DNA from: Aphanothece cf. minutissima CCALA 015
GTDB taxonomy: Bacteria > Cyanobacteriota > Cyanobacteriia > PCC-6307 > Cyanobiaceae
Length of the DNA stretch: 64,000 nt
NCBI GenBank assembly: GCA_003003925.1
Contig: PVWP01000007.1
Span: 124,001 to 188,000, forward strand
Reading direction: 5' to 3'
Shown: positions 9,795 to 18,900 of the stretch, piece by piece
Layout: each line of letters starts with the position of its first letter
How positions within the stretch are numbered: the first letter of the stretch is position 1
The notes under the pieces: generated by a model
Seen by the model: only the letters and a program-made list of their open reading frames with translations
What the model was told of the DNA's origin: nothing
The model's database searches: none
Made by a program: the position numbers and the translations under genes

Positions 9795-10553
9795 GTGACC
9801 GCCTCCGCCGCCGACGCTGCCCCCCGGCCGCCCGCCCCCGCCCTGCTGCTGGAGCGCCTGGCGGCGGTGGAGGGCATGGGGCCCGGCCGGCGGCGGCTGG
9901 TGCTGCTGCTCAGCCAGCTGGGCGACTTCGACAGCTTCGAGTACGCCCAGGCCCTGGTGCCGGTGCTGCCGCAGCTGCAGGCCGCCGGCATCGCCGTGCT
10001 GGCAATCGCCATTGGCGACGCGGCGGGCCGCGAGCGCTTCTGCGCCTTCACCGGCTTCCCGAGCGAGAGGCTGCTGGTGGATGCCGAGCCGGATCTGCAT
10101 CGGGACCTGGGGCTCTACGAGGGCCTGAAGCAGGCGGGCGGGCCCTGGCCCAACCTGCTGCTGATGTGCGCCGGCCTCGGCTCCCCCGGCACCCTGGCCG
10201 AGGTGCTGCGCGGCTACACCGGCGATCGCAGCGCCCCCCAGCGCATCGCCGACGACGAGACGATCCAGGCGGGCCCCCTGCCGCCGATCAAGGGGTCGTT
10301 CTTCGCACGGGCCGGCGGCCGCGGCTTCCAGCGCCCCTTCGAGCTGGCCACCGTGCGGCTGCGCAACATGGCCGAAGTGCTGGGCCACTGGCGCACCTAC
10401 GTCCCCCGCGACGACTTCCTCACCCAGCGCGGCGGCACCTATCTTCTGGAGGCCGACGACACCCTGCTTTACAGCCACCGCGACCCCGGCATCCTCGGCT
10501 TCTCGGCCACCATGGCCCGGCCCCTGAGCTTCCTGGAGCCGTTTCTGGGTTGA
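9795..10553 (+). CDS. Peroxiredoxin-like (AhpC/TSA family) protein without the usual active Cys
   Basis: 252 residues from a GTG at 9795; upstream codons overlap the antitoxin gene. The fold is that of peroxiredoxin-like family proteins: a beta strand RLVLLLSQLGDF, AIGDAAGRERFCAFTGFP, LLVDAEPDLHRDLGLYEG, and a C-terminal thioredoxin-like end. Where active relatives have a Cys (often CxxC) after the first strand, this protein reads GDFDSFEYAQAL. The only Cys residues are in ERFCAF and LLMCAG. Thiol peroxidase activity is therefore doubtful. Overlaps the next small ORF by 1 base. Confidence 0.75.
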   Translation: MTASAADAAPRPPAPALLLERLAAVEGMGPGRRRLVLLLSQLGDFDSFEYAQALVPVLPQLQAAGIAVLAIAIGDAAGRERFCAFTGFPSERLLVDAEPDLHRDLGLYEGLKQAGGPWPNLLLMCAGLGSPGTLAEVLRGYTGDRSAPQRIADDETIQAGPLPPIKGSFFARAGGRGFQRPFELATVRLRNMAEVLGHWRTYVPRDDFLTQRGGTYLLEADDTLLYSHRDPGILGFSATMARPLSFLEPFLG

Positions 10554-10708
10554 TGCCCCTGGAGGCGCCGGCTCCCCAGCGGCTCCCCGGTCGTCTGCGC
10601 CACCTGGGTCCCCTCAGTCAGCCCGACACCCTGCTGGAGCCCATGGCGCCCGATCAGCTCGCCGACTGGGAAGCAACCTCCGTGATTCCTGCGTCAGCCC
10701 TGCCGTAA
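10553..10708 (+). CDS. Putative antitoxin of a decayed PIN module, 51 aa
   Basis: A short frame beginning in the TGATG overlap with the upstream gene. The product is Pro-rich and has the sequence ending VIPASALP, reminiscent of the tail of short prevent-host-death-like antitoxins, but too short for a clear DNA-binding domain. Its stop lies where the PIN toxin frame begins, which is the only reason for calling it an antitoxin. Confidence 0.35.
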   Translation: MPLEAPAPQRLPGRLRHLGPLSQPDTLLEPMAPDQLADWEATSVIPASALP

Positions 10709-10710
10709 GC

Positions 10711-11103
10711 AGCCCATCCGCCTACCTGCTCGACAGCCATGCCCTGCTCTGGTGGTGGTTCGATCCGGAGCGGCTCTCCGGTGCTGTCCACGCGCTTCTG
10801 GTCGACCCCACCAGCCGAATTCTGGTCAGTGCCGCATCGGTCTGGGAGCTCAGCCTCAAGCACCATCAGGCCAAACTCCCCGAGCTGGAGCAGGCCATGG
10901 ATGATCTCCCTGGCCTGCTCCAGGCCGATGGCTTCCAGCCCCTGCCGATCTCCCTGGCCCATGGCCTCAGGGCCGGCGGCTACAGCCAGCCCCGCCGCGA
11001 TCCCTTGGGCCGGATGCTGGCGGCCCAGGCCGAACTGGAGCGGCTGATGCTGCTCACCGCTGATCCGCAGCTGTCCGCCTTCCCGTGTCCGACGTTCTGG
11101 TGA
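10711..11103 (+). pseudogene. PIN-domain toxin without start codon and with an active-site change
   Basis: The frame reads YLLDSHALLWWWF, then SAASVWELSLKHH, then RRDPLGRMLAAQAELE and LTADPQLSAF, the classic order of a 130-residue PIN toxin. No ATG, GTG or TTG occurs in frame between the previous stop region and the first conserved residues; the first ATG (10897) is mid-protein. Family members have DPFDR where this protein has DPLGR, so an acidic metal ligand is replaced by Gly. Both changes point to an inactive, decaying toxin, though translational coupling from a rare codon cannot be excluded. Confidence 0.65.
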
Positions 11104-11136
11104 GAAGCGGGGCCGGCCAGAAGAGGCCAGCCCGCA

Positions 11137-11697
11137 CTACGGCGTCTCCAGCAGGGGCCGTAGAGCTTTCACCGGCCCGCGCCCGGGCTCGAACAGGGGG
11201 CTATCGCCCTCGATCACCTGGCCGTCTGTCAGGACGATCCGGAAGAGGCCATCCCCCATGGAATCCACCGCGGTGAAGTGGTGAGTCCGCTCGCCGAGGA
11301 TCGGTAGAAACCGGGCGAACCACTCCATGGTGGCCTTGATACGGCGGGAAGCCCGCTCGTTGTCCTCGAAGAAGCCCCCGTAGGGCAGCCGCAAAAACAG
11401 GCTTCCCCAGGGCTCACGGCGCTGGTAGTGGAAGGCACCGCTGTGCATGCCGTGGCCCCAGAAGCCCACGCTGAACGTGCCGAGGGGAGCCTCACTCAGA
11501 AACGCGTCGACCGTGTACTGGAACTGGTCGGGCGGCTCCAGCGTCTGGGCCGTCCCGAACAGGGTCTGCCCCTGCCAGTGCAGCGGCCGATCGGGAGGCA
11601 ACAGGCTCAGGGGGAAGGGGCCACCGATCCGCTCGGCGTAGTGGGTCAGAAGGCTGTCGAGCGTGGGCTCCATCGGTGGGTCTGCGGCGGGATCCAT
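11137..11697 (-). CDS. Hypothetical protein, 186 aa
   Basis: No signal peptide or membrane segment. Notable segments are HWQGQTLFGTAQTLEPPDQFQYTVDAF, FSVGFWGHGMHSGAFHYQRR and FRIVLTDGQVIEGDSP. The ATG at 11697 is chosen; a GTG two codons earlier is possible. It lies 64 bp or so downstream of the M28 peptidase on the same strand. No family recognised; it has the look of a small alpha/beta domain conserved in cyanobacteria. Confidence 0.6.
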   Translation of the reverse strand: MDPAADPPMEPTLDSLLTHYAERIGGPFPLSLLPPDRPLHWQGQTLFGTAQTLEPPDQFQYTVDAFLSEAPLGTFSVGFWGHGMHSGAFHYQRREPWGSLFLRLPYGGFFEDNERASRRIKATMEWFARFLPILGERTHHFTAVDSMGDGLFRIVLTDGQVIEGDSPLFEPGRGPVKALRPLLETP

Positions 11698-11767
11698 CCT
11701 CACCAGCAGGGCCGGATCGAGGCCGGTTTCCCTGCGAAGGACCAGAGGCGATCGCAGGCCGTCGCCG

Positions 11768-12523
11768 TCACAGCACCCCCAGCCCCGCCTTCAACCCCTC
11801 GGTGACAGCCGCCAGAAAGGGCAGATCCAGCGTGTCGACCGTGTCGCTCATCCGGTGGTAGTGCGGGTTGCGCAGAAAGGAGGTGTCGGTGACCATCAAC
11901 GCGTCGTAGCCCGCATCCCAGAAGGGGCTGTGGTCGCTGAGACGCACATCGGGCAGCGAGCGGCCGGCATCGGGCACCGGCAGCACCTTGGTGACCACGT
12001 GCTTCCCCATGCGGCTGGCCAGGCCCGGCAACAGCGCGGCGGCGCCCAGATTGCCCACCACGGCGATGAAGTCGCCCCGGTCGCCGTAGATGGCCCGCAT
12101 TGCCGGAACCGGATAGCTCTGGTGTTCGCAGGTGTAGGCGAGCATCTCCAGGCTCACCATCAGTTTCAGCTTCTGGCCTCTGGCCTTGAGCTCACCGGCC
12201 AGGGCCGTGCTGCCGACCATGCCCCATTCCTCCTGGTCGAAGGCCACGATCCACACCGGTCTCCGGGGCGGCTCGGTGGCCCAGTGCCGGGCCAGCTCGA
12301 TCAGGGCCGCCAGGCCGGAGGCGTTGTCGTCGGCGCCGATCGAGTGCAGGGGGCCGTCGTAGTGGGCCGCCACCAGCAGGGGATCAAGCTCCGGGCGCTG
12401 GCCGGGGAGCCGCAGGATCAGGTTGGTGCCCGCATCGATGCCCTCCCGGAAGTGGTGCTCCTGCACCGGCCCCAGGGCGCCGAGCTGTTCGATCAGGTAG
12501 GCGCGCACCGCCATCAGGCCCAT
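11768..12523 (-). CDS. M28-family zinc peptidase (aminopeptidase-like)
   Basis: 251 residues from the first ATG. Metal ligands of the M28 fold are visible: His in LLVAAHYDG, Asp in SIGADDNASG, Glu-Glu in FDQEEWGMVGS, Asp in RLSDHSPF and His near FLRNPHYHRMSDT. The family removes N-terminal residues from peptides. The frame stays open upstream of 12523 to a TAA near 12637 and encodes family-like sequence (LLEHLQHLARPRHARWDP), yet contains no ATG, GTG or TTG there, so the true start is unclear. Confidence 0.85.
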   Translation of the reverse strand: MGLMAVRAYLIEQLGALGPVQEHHFREGIDAGTNLILRLPGQRPELDPLLVAAHYDGPLHSIGADDNASGLAALIELARHWATEPPRRPVWIVAFDQEEWGMVGSTALAGELKARGQKLKLMVSLEMLAYTCEHQSYPVPAMRAIYGDRGDFIAVVGNLGAAALLPGLASRMGKHVVTKVLPVPDAGRSLPDVRLSDHSPFWDAGYDALMVTDTSFLRNPHYHRMSDTVDTLDLPFLAAVTEGLKAGLGVL

Positions 12524-12642
12524 GGGATCCCAGCGGGCGTGGCGGGGGCGGGCCAGGTGCTGGAGATGTTCCAGCAGGGGCGCGGGGTCGGGAGCGGGGT
12601 GATCGATGGCGAGGCAGTCGATGGGGCACGAAGCTTAATCGC

Positions 12643-12671
12643 TTGACACCTGCACTGCAAGTGTGCACAAT
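12643..12671 (+). promoter_or_regulatory. Promoter of the MerR-VWA-phosphatase operon with internal dyad
   Basis: TTGACA (12643-12648) and CACAAT (12666-12671) are separated by 17 bp. Between them lies ACACCTGCA-C-TGCAAGTGT (12646-12664), an inverted repeat of 9-bp arms with one mismatch. The ATG of the MerR-type gene follows at 12678. A dyad placed between -35 and -10 is where MerR proteins bind their own promoters; the usual MerR spacer is longer (19-20 bp), so simple repression is more likely than DNA-twisting activation. Confidence 0.65.
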
Positions 12672-12677
12672 TAGGGG

Positions 12678-13355
12678 ATGGTCAAGGTCTCCGCTCCCGC
12701 TGATGCGCTCTACGGCCTCGAGGACCTCCTCGTTGCTGCCGGCGACCTGCTGGGTGAGGAGATCTCGCCGCGCACCGTGCGTCTCTATGCCACCCAGGGG
12801 CTGATCGATCGCCCCGGCAAGGAGGGGCGCAGCGCGGTGTACGGCCACCGGCACCTGCTGCAACTGGTGCTGGTGCGCGCCCTGGCCCGGCGCGGCCTGA
12901 GCCTCTCCGCCATTGCTCCTTTCTGCGTTCTGGCCGACGCCGATCTGGAGCAGCAGCTGGAGCAGCTCGATGGCGAGGGGGCGGCGGCCACCGCTCCCTC
13001 CGTCGCCACCGGCAACGAGGCCCTGCGGTACCTGCGTGATCTTTCGGAGCCGGCCGACGACGCTGATGCTGCGGCAGGCGAATCTCCGTCCTTCGCACGA
13101 AAAGCCGCGGCCATGGGCTCCGTCCTTGGGATGCTCAACAAACCCCTGTCCTCCCGCTCCCGTTCCGACCGCACCCCCTCCGGATCCCGCTCCAGCGACA
13201 ACGGCAGCCGCTGGCTGCGTTTCACCCTCGCCCCCGGCATCGAAGTGCACGTCCGCGACTCCGTGTTGCCTCCTCCCGCCGGCCCCCGGCGCCAGCAATG
13301 GCTCCAGCACCTCCTGGACCGCCTCAACGCCCTGCTCGACGACGCCTCCCGCTGA
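12678..13355 (+). CDS. MerR-family transcriptional regulator
   Basis: 225 residues. A winged helix-turn-helix of the MerR type occupies about residues 14-85: ISPRTVRLYATQGLIDRP, then GRSAVYGHRHLLQLVLVRAL and RRGLSLSAI. The middle is a low-complexity Ser/Arg/Asp linker and the end (about 170-225) is a small domain with FTLAPGIEVHVRDSV and a terminal helix. No sensor Cys cluster is present, so it is not a classical metal sensor. It is first in an apparent operon with a VWA protein (33 bp downstream) and a phosphatase. Confidence 0.8.
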   Translation: MVKVSAPADALYGLEDLLVAAGDLLGEEISPRTVRLYATQGLIDRPGKEGRSAVYGHRHLLQLVLVRALARRGLSLSAIAPFCVLADADLEQQLEQLDGEGAAATAPSVATGNEALRYLRDLSEPADDADAAAGESPSFARKAAAMGSVLGMLNKPLSSRSRSDRTPSGSRSSDNGSRWLRFTLAPGIEVHVRDSVLPPPAGPRRQQWLQHLLDRLNALLDDASR

Positions 13356-13388
13356 ACCCGTTCCCCCGTCCCACCGCTACCCCCCACC

Positions 13389-14645
13389 ATGACCCGTCCC
13401 ACCCTCCGCTTCCGGCCCCTGCGGCCGGCGGTGGCCTCCGATCGCCCCTCGTTCCTCGATCTGCTGCTCACGATCACCCCACCGCCGGCGGCCGCCGCTG
13501 CCACCCGCCGCGAGCGGCCGCCGCTCAACCTGGCCCTGGTGATCGACCGCTCCGGCTCGATGGGCGGCACCAAGCTCAGCTATGCCCGCAAGGCGGCCCG
13601 CTTCCTGGCCGGGGAACTCACCGGCCGCGACCGCCTCGCCATAGTCAGCTTTGACGACAAGGTGCAGATCGTGGTGCCCTCGAGCCCTGTGGCCGATCCC
13701 CAGCCCTTCATCGCCGCGATCAACACGATCCACAGCGGTGGCTGCACCGCCCTCTTCGATGGCTGGCGGGCGGGAGCCACCCAGGTGGCGGAGCATCTGG
13801 ACCCCGCGGCGATGAACCGGGTACTGCTGCTCTCCGATGGCCAGGCCAACGAGGGTCTCACCAACCAGGACCAGATCGCCACCAAGGTGGCGGGCCTCAC
13901 CCAGCGGGGCATCAGCACCAGTGCCTTCGGCTTGGGCGACGACTTCGACGAGGACCTGATGGGGGCCATGGCCGCCGCGGGCGACGGCACCCTCGCCCAC
14001 ATCGAAACCCCCAGCCAGCTGGCGGATCTCTACGCCTCCGAGCTCCAGGGACTGACCAGCACCTTCGGGCGGCGGGTGAGCCTTGGCCTGCGGGGCAAGC
14101 ACGGTGCGGAAGTGGTCGATCTCATCAACGACCTGACGCCCACCGGCGCTGGCAACCACCAGCTCCCCAACCTGCGCGCCGGCCAGGAGCTCAACGTGGG
14201 CCTGCAGCTGGAGCTGCCCGCCTGGATCCCGAATCAGGAGATCCTCAGCGTGCGGCTGGCCTGGGAGGCCCCCGGCAGCGGCGACCGCCAGAGCCTGATC
14301 GAGCACTTGCACCTGCCGGTGATGGAAAGCGAGGAGCTCAAGCAGCTGGAGCCCGATGACGCGGTGGCCGAACAGCTGGCGCTGCTGCGGGCCAACCGGG
14401 AACGCCGCCAAGTGATCGCCGATCTGGATCGAGGGGATGTCATCAGCGCCAGCGCCAGCCTGGGCAAGCTGTTCGGCGACCTCTCGGCGATGCCCGCCAC
14501 CCCGAGGCTCACCCGGGAGCTCGACCTTCTCAGCGAGAAGCTGGCTTTGCTCAAGAGCGACCCGAAGCGCAGCCGCAAGAACCTGCGCCGGGAATCGCAG
14601 CGCTCCAGCCTCAACGTGTGGGAGAGCGACGATGAGCAGACCTGA
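13389..14645 (+). CDS. von Willebrand factor A domain protein
   Basis: 418 residues, cytoplasmic (no signal peptide). A complete MIDAS metal site is visible: Asp53-x-Ser55-x-Ser57 in VIDRSGSMGG, Thr in GGCTALFDGW and Asp in LLLSDGQANEG. The VWA domain (about 45-225) is followed by a beta-rich region (about 226-310) resembling the C-terminal part of YfbK-like proteins and then a helical, charged tail. VWA proteins of this kind scaffold complexes with phosphatases, kinases or AAA ATPases. Its 3' end overlaps the phosphatase gene by 14 bp, implying coupled translation. Confidence 0.85.
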   Translation: MTRPTLRFRPLRPAVASDRPSFLDLLLTITPPPAAAAATRRERPPLNLALVIDRSGSMGGTKLSYARKAARFLAGELTGRDRLAIVSFDDKVQIVVPSSPVADPQPFIAAINTIHSGGCTALFDGWRAGATQVAEHLDPAAMNRVLLLSDGQANEGLTNQDQIATKVAGLTQRGISTSAFGLGDDFDEDLMGAMAAAGDGTLAHIETPSQLADLYASELQGLTSTFGRRVSLGLRGKHGAEVVDLINDLTPTGAGNHQLPNLRAGQELNVGLQLELPAWIPNQEILSVRLAWEAPGSGDRQSLIEHLHLPVMESEELKQLEPDDAVAEQLALLRANRERRQVIADLDRGDVISASASLGKLFGDLSAMPATPRLTRELDLLSEKLALLKSDPKRSRKNLRRESQRSSLNVWESDDEQT

Positions 14646-15291
14646 GGTGGTGGCGATCGGGGATGTGCACGGCTGCGCCTCCCTGCTGGAGCAGGAACTC
14701 GCCCCACACCTGGATTCCGGCGCGGAGCTGATCTTCCTCGGCGACCTGATCGATCGGGCCCCCGAAGCCGATGGCGACCGTCGGGTGCTGGAGCGGGTGT
14801 GGCAGCTGCAGGAGAACCCCGCCGCCTACGGCCTGGCGGCGGTGACGGTGCTGCGGGGCAACCACGAGCAGATGCTGTTGAAGGCGATGGCACCGCGAGC
14901 GCCGGATGAGGACGTGGAGTTGTGGCTGTGCAACGGCGCCAACCCCGACCTGCTGCCCCTGGCCCGCGAGCGCCAGACCTGGTTCGAGCAGCTGCCCTAC
15001 ACGGCGGTCCGCGGCCGCTATCTGTTCGTCCATGCGGGCGTGCGCCCCGACATCCGCCTGGAGCACCAGGCCACAGACGATCTGATCTGGATCCGGAAGC
15101 CGTTTCTGAGCCGGCCCCATGGGTTGCCGTACACCGTGGTGCATGGACATACCTTTCGCCATGACTTCAAGGTGACGCGGCTTCCGCACCGGATCGGGAT
15201 CGATACGGGGGCTTATTTGAGTGGAACGCTGACAGCACTGAAGTTGAGGATTCCGTCCCCGCACTCCCACAGCATGGAGATCAGTGTCTGA
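14632..15291 (+). CDS. PPP-family metallophosphoesterase (serine/threonine phosphatase-like)
   Basis: 219 residues with the full dinuclear metallophosphatase signature: GDVHGC (about 9-14), GDLIDRAP (about 36-43), RGNHEQML, FVHAGVRP and VVHGHTF. The size and motif spacing match bacterial PrpA/PrpB-type protein phosphatases or Ap4A hydrolases of the same fold. The start at 14632 lies inside the VWA gene, and the trio MerR-VWA-phosphatase forms one transcription unit. The target may be a phosphoprotein handled by the VWA partner; that is inference. Confidence 0.85.
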   Translation: MSRPEVVAIGDVHGCASLLEQELAPHLDSGAELIFLGDLIDRAPEADGDRRVLERVWQLQENPAAYGLAAVTVLRGNHEQMLLKAMAPRAPDEDVELWLCNGANPDLLPLARERQTWFEQLPYTAVRGRYLFVHAGVRPDIRLEHQATDDLIWIRKPFLSRPHGLPYTVVHGHTFRHDFKVTRLPHRIGIDTGAYLSGTLTALKLRIPSPHSHSMEISV

Positions 15292-15426
15292 TCAAGCTTC
15301 CTGATCCCGGCTGGAAGACCGAGGCCGTCTCTTCAAGCTCAGCCGGACGATCTGGTCATTCGCCCGTACACGCATGCTCTCCCAAGCGATAGGGGGGATT
15401 CTGGTAACACCGACAGCGAACATCAG

Positions 15427-15870
15427 ATGACCCAACACTCCGACCCCTCCAGCAGCAGGAACACCCGCTATCGGTTCCGCAACGGCAAGCCCGTTGATCC
15501 AAACGAAGGCCTCCACCCGGAAATGGCCGAGGACGCACTCCCAGCGCCCCTGTCGTCAGGTATCCCCGCCAGTCCCCAGCAACTGATCGACATGCAGTCC
15601 CATGCGCAGCGACCCGAGAAGCCCGAACGAACTCAGAGTCCCAAGGTGAAAGAGGCGCTCGATCGGATCGAAAAGCTCGACACCACAGCTGATGAGGACC
15701 GGCAGATCGCGCTTGTCCTTTTGCGGCATCTGGAAGCCTTCCATGACGGTGTCGTCGAAGAGATGGAAGGCGACGACACTGCCAGGCACAGCCAGATTGT
15801 CGCCTGGGCTGTCGATGCCGACCGGCTGATGCGCGCCCGGATGCTGCTGGAGTCGGTCGATCTGGACTGA
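15427..15870 (+). CDS. Hypothetical protein, 147 aa
   Basis: A hydrophilic protein with a disordered-looking first half (Ser/Asn/Pro-rich, RYRFRNGKPVDPNE) and a helical second half (KVKEALDRIEKLDTTADEDRQIALVLLRHLEAFHDG and VAWAVDADRLMRARMLLESV). No family recognised. It sits between the phosphatase gene and the large nuclease-helicase, 68 bp before the latter, on the same strand. Confidence 0.6.
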   Translation: MTQHSDPSSSRNTRYRFRNGKPVDPNEGLHPEMAEDALPAPLSSGIPASPQQLIDMQSHAQRPEKPERTQSPKVKEALDRIEKLDTTADEDRQIALVLLRHLEAFHDGVVEEMEGDDTARHSQIVAWAVDADRLMRARMLLESVDLD

Positions 15871-15937
15871 CAACCAGCCACGCACGCCCGATCGCCCATC
15901 ACCACCACACCCCCACATCATCCGCCTGTCATCCACT

Positions 15938-18900
15938 GTGCCGTTCCTCCCAGAGCGCCTGATCACCCCCAGCCAGCTCGCCCTCTTCAGCCGCAGCCCC
16001 CGAATCGGTGCCTGGTGGGAGGAGCTCAAGGCCAGGGGTCTGTTCACGGGTGAGCAACCACCCCCCTCCTCCCTTGATGAACAACTGTTCGCCGATGGCC
16101 TGCGCCTCGAGCAGGTGTTGCTCAACCAACTGGAAGCCGAGGGCTATCGCATCGCCCGCCTCTCGGGCCATCAGCGTGAGGCCGATTACGCCGCCACCAG
16201 GGCCGCCATGGCCGATGGCTTCGACTTCATCCACCAGGCCTCATTGAACAACGGAGAGATCCGCGGCTCGGCCGATGTGCTGCGCAGGATTCCCCAACCC
16301 TCCGATCTGGGCGACTGGAGCTACATCCCGATCGAATGCAAGTTGGCCAGCAAGCCCCGCACCACCTTCCTGGTCCAGGCCTGTGCCTACGGCGAGCTGC
16401 TCATCCCCCTGCTGGGGCACCGGCCCGATCGCTTCGAGTTGTTTCTCGGTGGTGGACGCTTCCAGTCTTTCGACACCGATCGTTTCTGGGCCTGGTACCA
16501 ACAGCTCAGCAACCGGTACCGCGATTTCCAAGCCGCCTTCGATCCCGCCTCACCACCGGAGGATGAACCCGGTGATCACGGCAGCTGGGGCGCCTTCATC
16601 GAGGAGCGCCTGATCGCCCAGCGGGATCTGGTGCTGGTGGCCAACCTGCGCCAGAGCCAGCGCCTCAAGCTCAAGGCCGCCGGTATCCACACGATCGAGC
16701 AGTTGGCGGCGTTGGCTCCAGGCACCACCATTGCTGGCCTGGCCCATGAGGTGCTCCATGAACTGCAGCAACAGGCCGAACTCCAGCTCACCCCCGCTGA
16801 CGCCACCGGCAGACCGGCCTATCGGGTAAGGCCCTTGCGGCCGGGCAAGGGGCTGTCCGCCCTCCCCGCGGCCGACCCGGGCGACATCTGGTTTGACATG
16901 GAGGGGGTGCACGATGCCGTCGCCGCCAGGAAGCTCGAATACCTCTTTGGTGCCTGCTATCGCGATGAACCCGGCGGCGCACCCCAGTTCAAAGCCTGGT
17001 GGGCCCACTCTCCATTGCAGGAAAAGAAGGCCTTCGAGGGATGGGTCGACTGGGTGGAGGGACGCCGTCGTCAGTTTCCTGGCCTGCGCATCTATCACTA
17101 CGCCAGCTACGAGAAGACGGCCATGCGCCGGCTGGCCCAGCAGTACTCCACCCGGGAGGCCGTGATCGATGAATGGCTGCGCTCGGGTCTGCTGGTGGAT
17201 CTGCTGCCGGTGGTCACCAACGCGATTGTGCTGGGCGAGGAGAGCTACTCGATCAAAAAGGTGGAGCACCTCTACATGGAGGCTCGCTCTGCGGAGGTCA
17301 CCAATGCCGGAGATTCGGTGGTGGCCTACACCCACTGGCAGGCATCGGGAGAACCTCCCCGGCCGGGTCCAGCACCTGAGGCCAGCCCGCAATTGCAGGC
17401 GATCGAGGACTACAACCGGGAGGACTGTGAATCCACCGTCTACCTCCATGACTGGCTGCTCCAGCTGCGCTTCGACCAGGGCCTGCCCGAGCAACCCCTC
17501 CAGCTGGAAGAGGCAGAAAGGCCCGGGAAAGAACCCTGGCCCCTGGAGGCCCTTGCCGCAGAGCTGATCGCCGAGCTGCCGGAATCACTCCAGAGCGATC
17601 CCGCCGACGATGCACCAGAAGCACTGCTTCAGGAGCAAGAGCAACTAGGCCCCCGGGGACTGAGCTGGCGGGTGCAGCGGCTGTTGGCCCAGTTGCTCCC
17701 CTTTCACCACCGGGAAGCCAAGGTGGCCTGGTGGGCGTACTTCGATCGCAAGCAGAAAGCGCTGGAGTCCCCAGGGGATCTGGAGAGCGACGGCGAGGCC
17801 ATCGAAGGGGCCGTGTGGGAATCGATGGAGAGCCGCACCAGCGCCCGCACCGGCGCCGACTTCCATACGTTCCGCTTTGACCCCAGCCAACCTCTGAAGT
17901 TGCGCGCCCAACCTGGACACAGCGGGCTGACCCTCGAGATCCCGGACGCAGGCCTGCAGCTGGCGGTGGACGACCTCGACGCGGAGCAGGGTCTGGTGAC
18001 GCTCAAGTTTCCCTGGAGCAAGCGGGACCGACTTGTCGCCGAGGGGCTCAGCGTGGACCTGCCCCGCACGCCGGTCGCCCTGATCAAGGTGCCCGCCGAC
18101 ATCACGGAAAGTCTGCGCGCGCGTCTTGATGAACAAGCCCATGGCTGGGTCCATGCGCAACAGCCCCTGCCCGAGCCGATCCGTCACCTGCTGGAGCGTG
18201 AACCTGTGGCCGAGTTGGTGGCGCTCAACGCGCTCGTGCGCGCCGAGCCCTCAGCGGTAGTGGAGCAGCTGGCCTCCTTCCTGGAAGCCAGCAGCGGCAA
18301 GACCCTCGCCCTGCAGGGTCCCCCCGGCACCGGCAAGACCACGGTCACGGCCCAGGTGATCGCCGAACTGGTGCGCCGGGGTCAGCGCGTCGCGATCAGT
18401 TCCAACAGCCATGCGGCCATCAACAACCTGCTGCTCAAGACCCAGGCCGTCATCAGCGAGCAAGGCCTGGCCCAGGCGGTGGTCAAGTGCAGGAGTGACA
18501 ACGACGACCCAGCCCTGGCGGGCACCCCGATTGCTCTGGTGAAGCCCGACCAGCTCACAGAAGCCATGGCCGTGGTGGGCGGCACCACCTTCATCCTCTG
18601 CAGACCAGACGTGGCCGACGCCTTTGATCTGCTGGTGGTGGATGAGGCGGGCCAGGTCTCCCTGGCCAACCTGCTGGTGATGGCCCGCTCCGCCCGTTCG
18701 ATCCTGCTGGTGGGTGACCAGCAGCAGCTGTCCCAGCCCTCCCAGGCCGATCACCCTGGTGACAGTGGTGATTCCTGCCTCGCGTACCTGATGCAGGACG
18801 CCCATGTCGTCCCTGCCGATCGGGGCGTGTTTCTGGCCACCAGCTGGCGCATGGAGCCCTCCCTCACCGCCATGGTCTCGGAGTTGTTTTATGACGGCCG

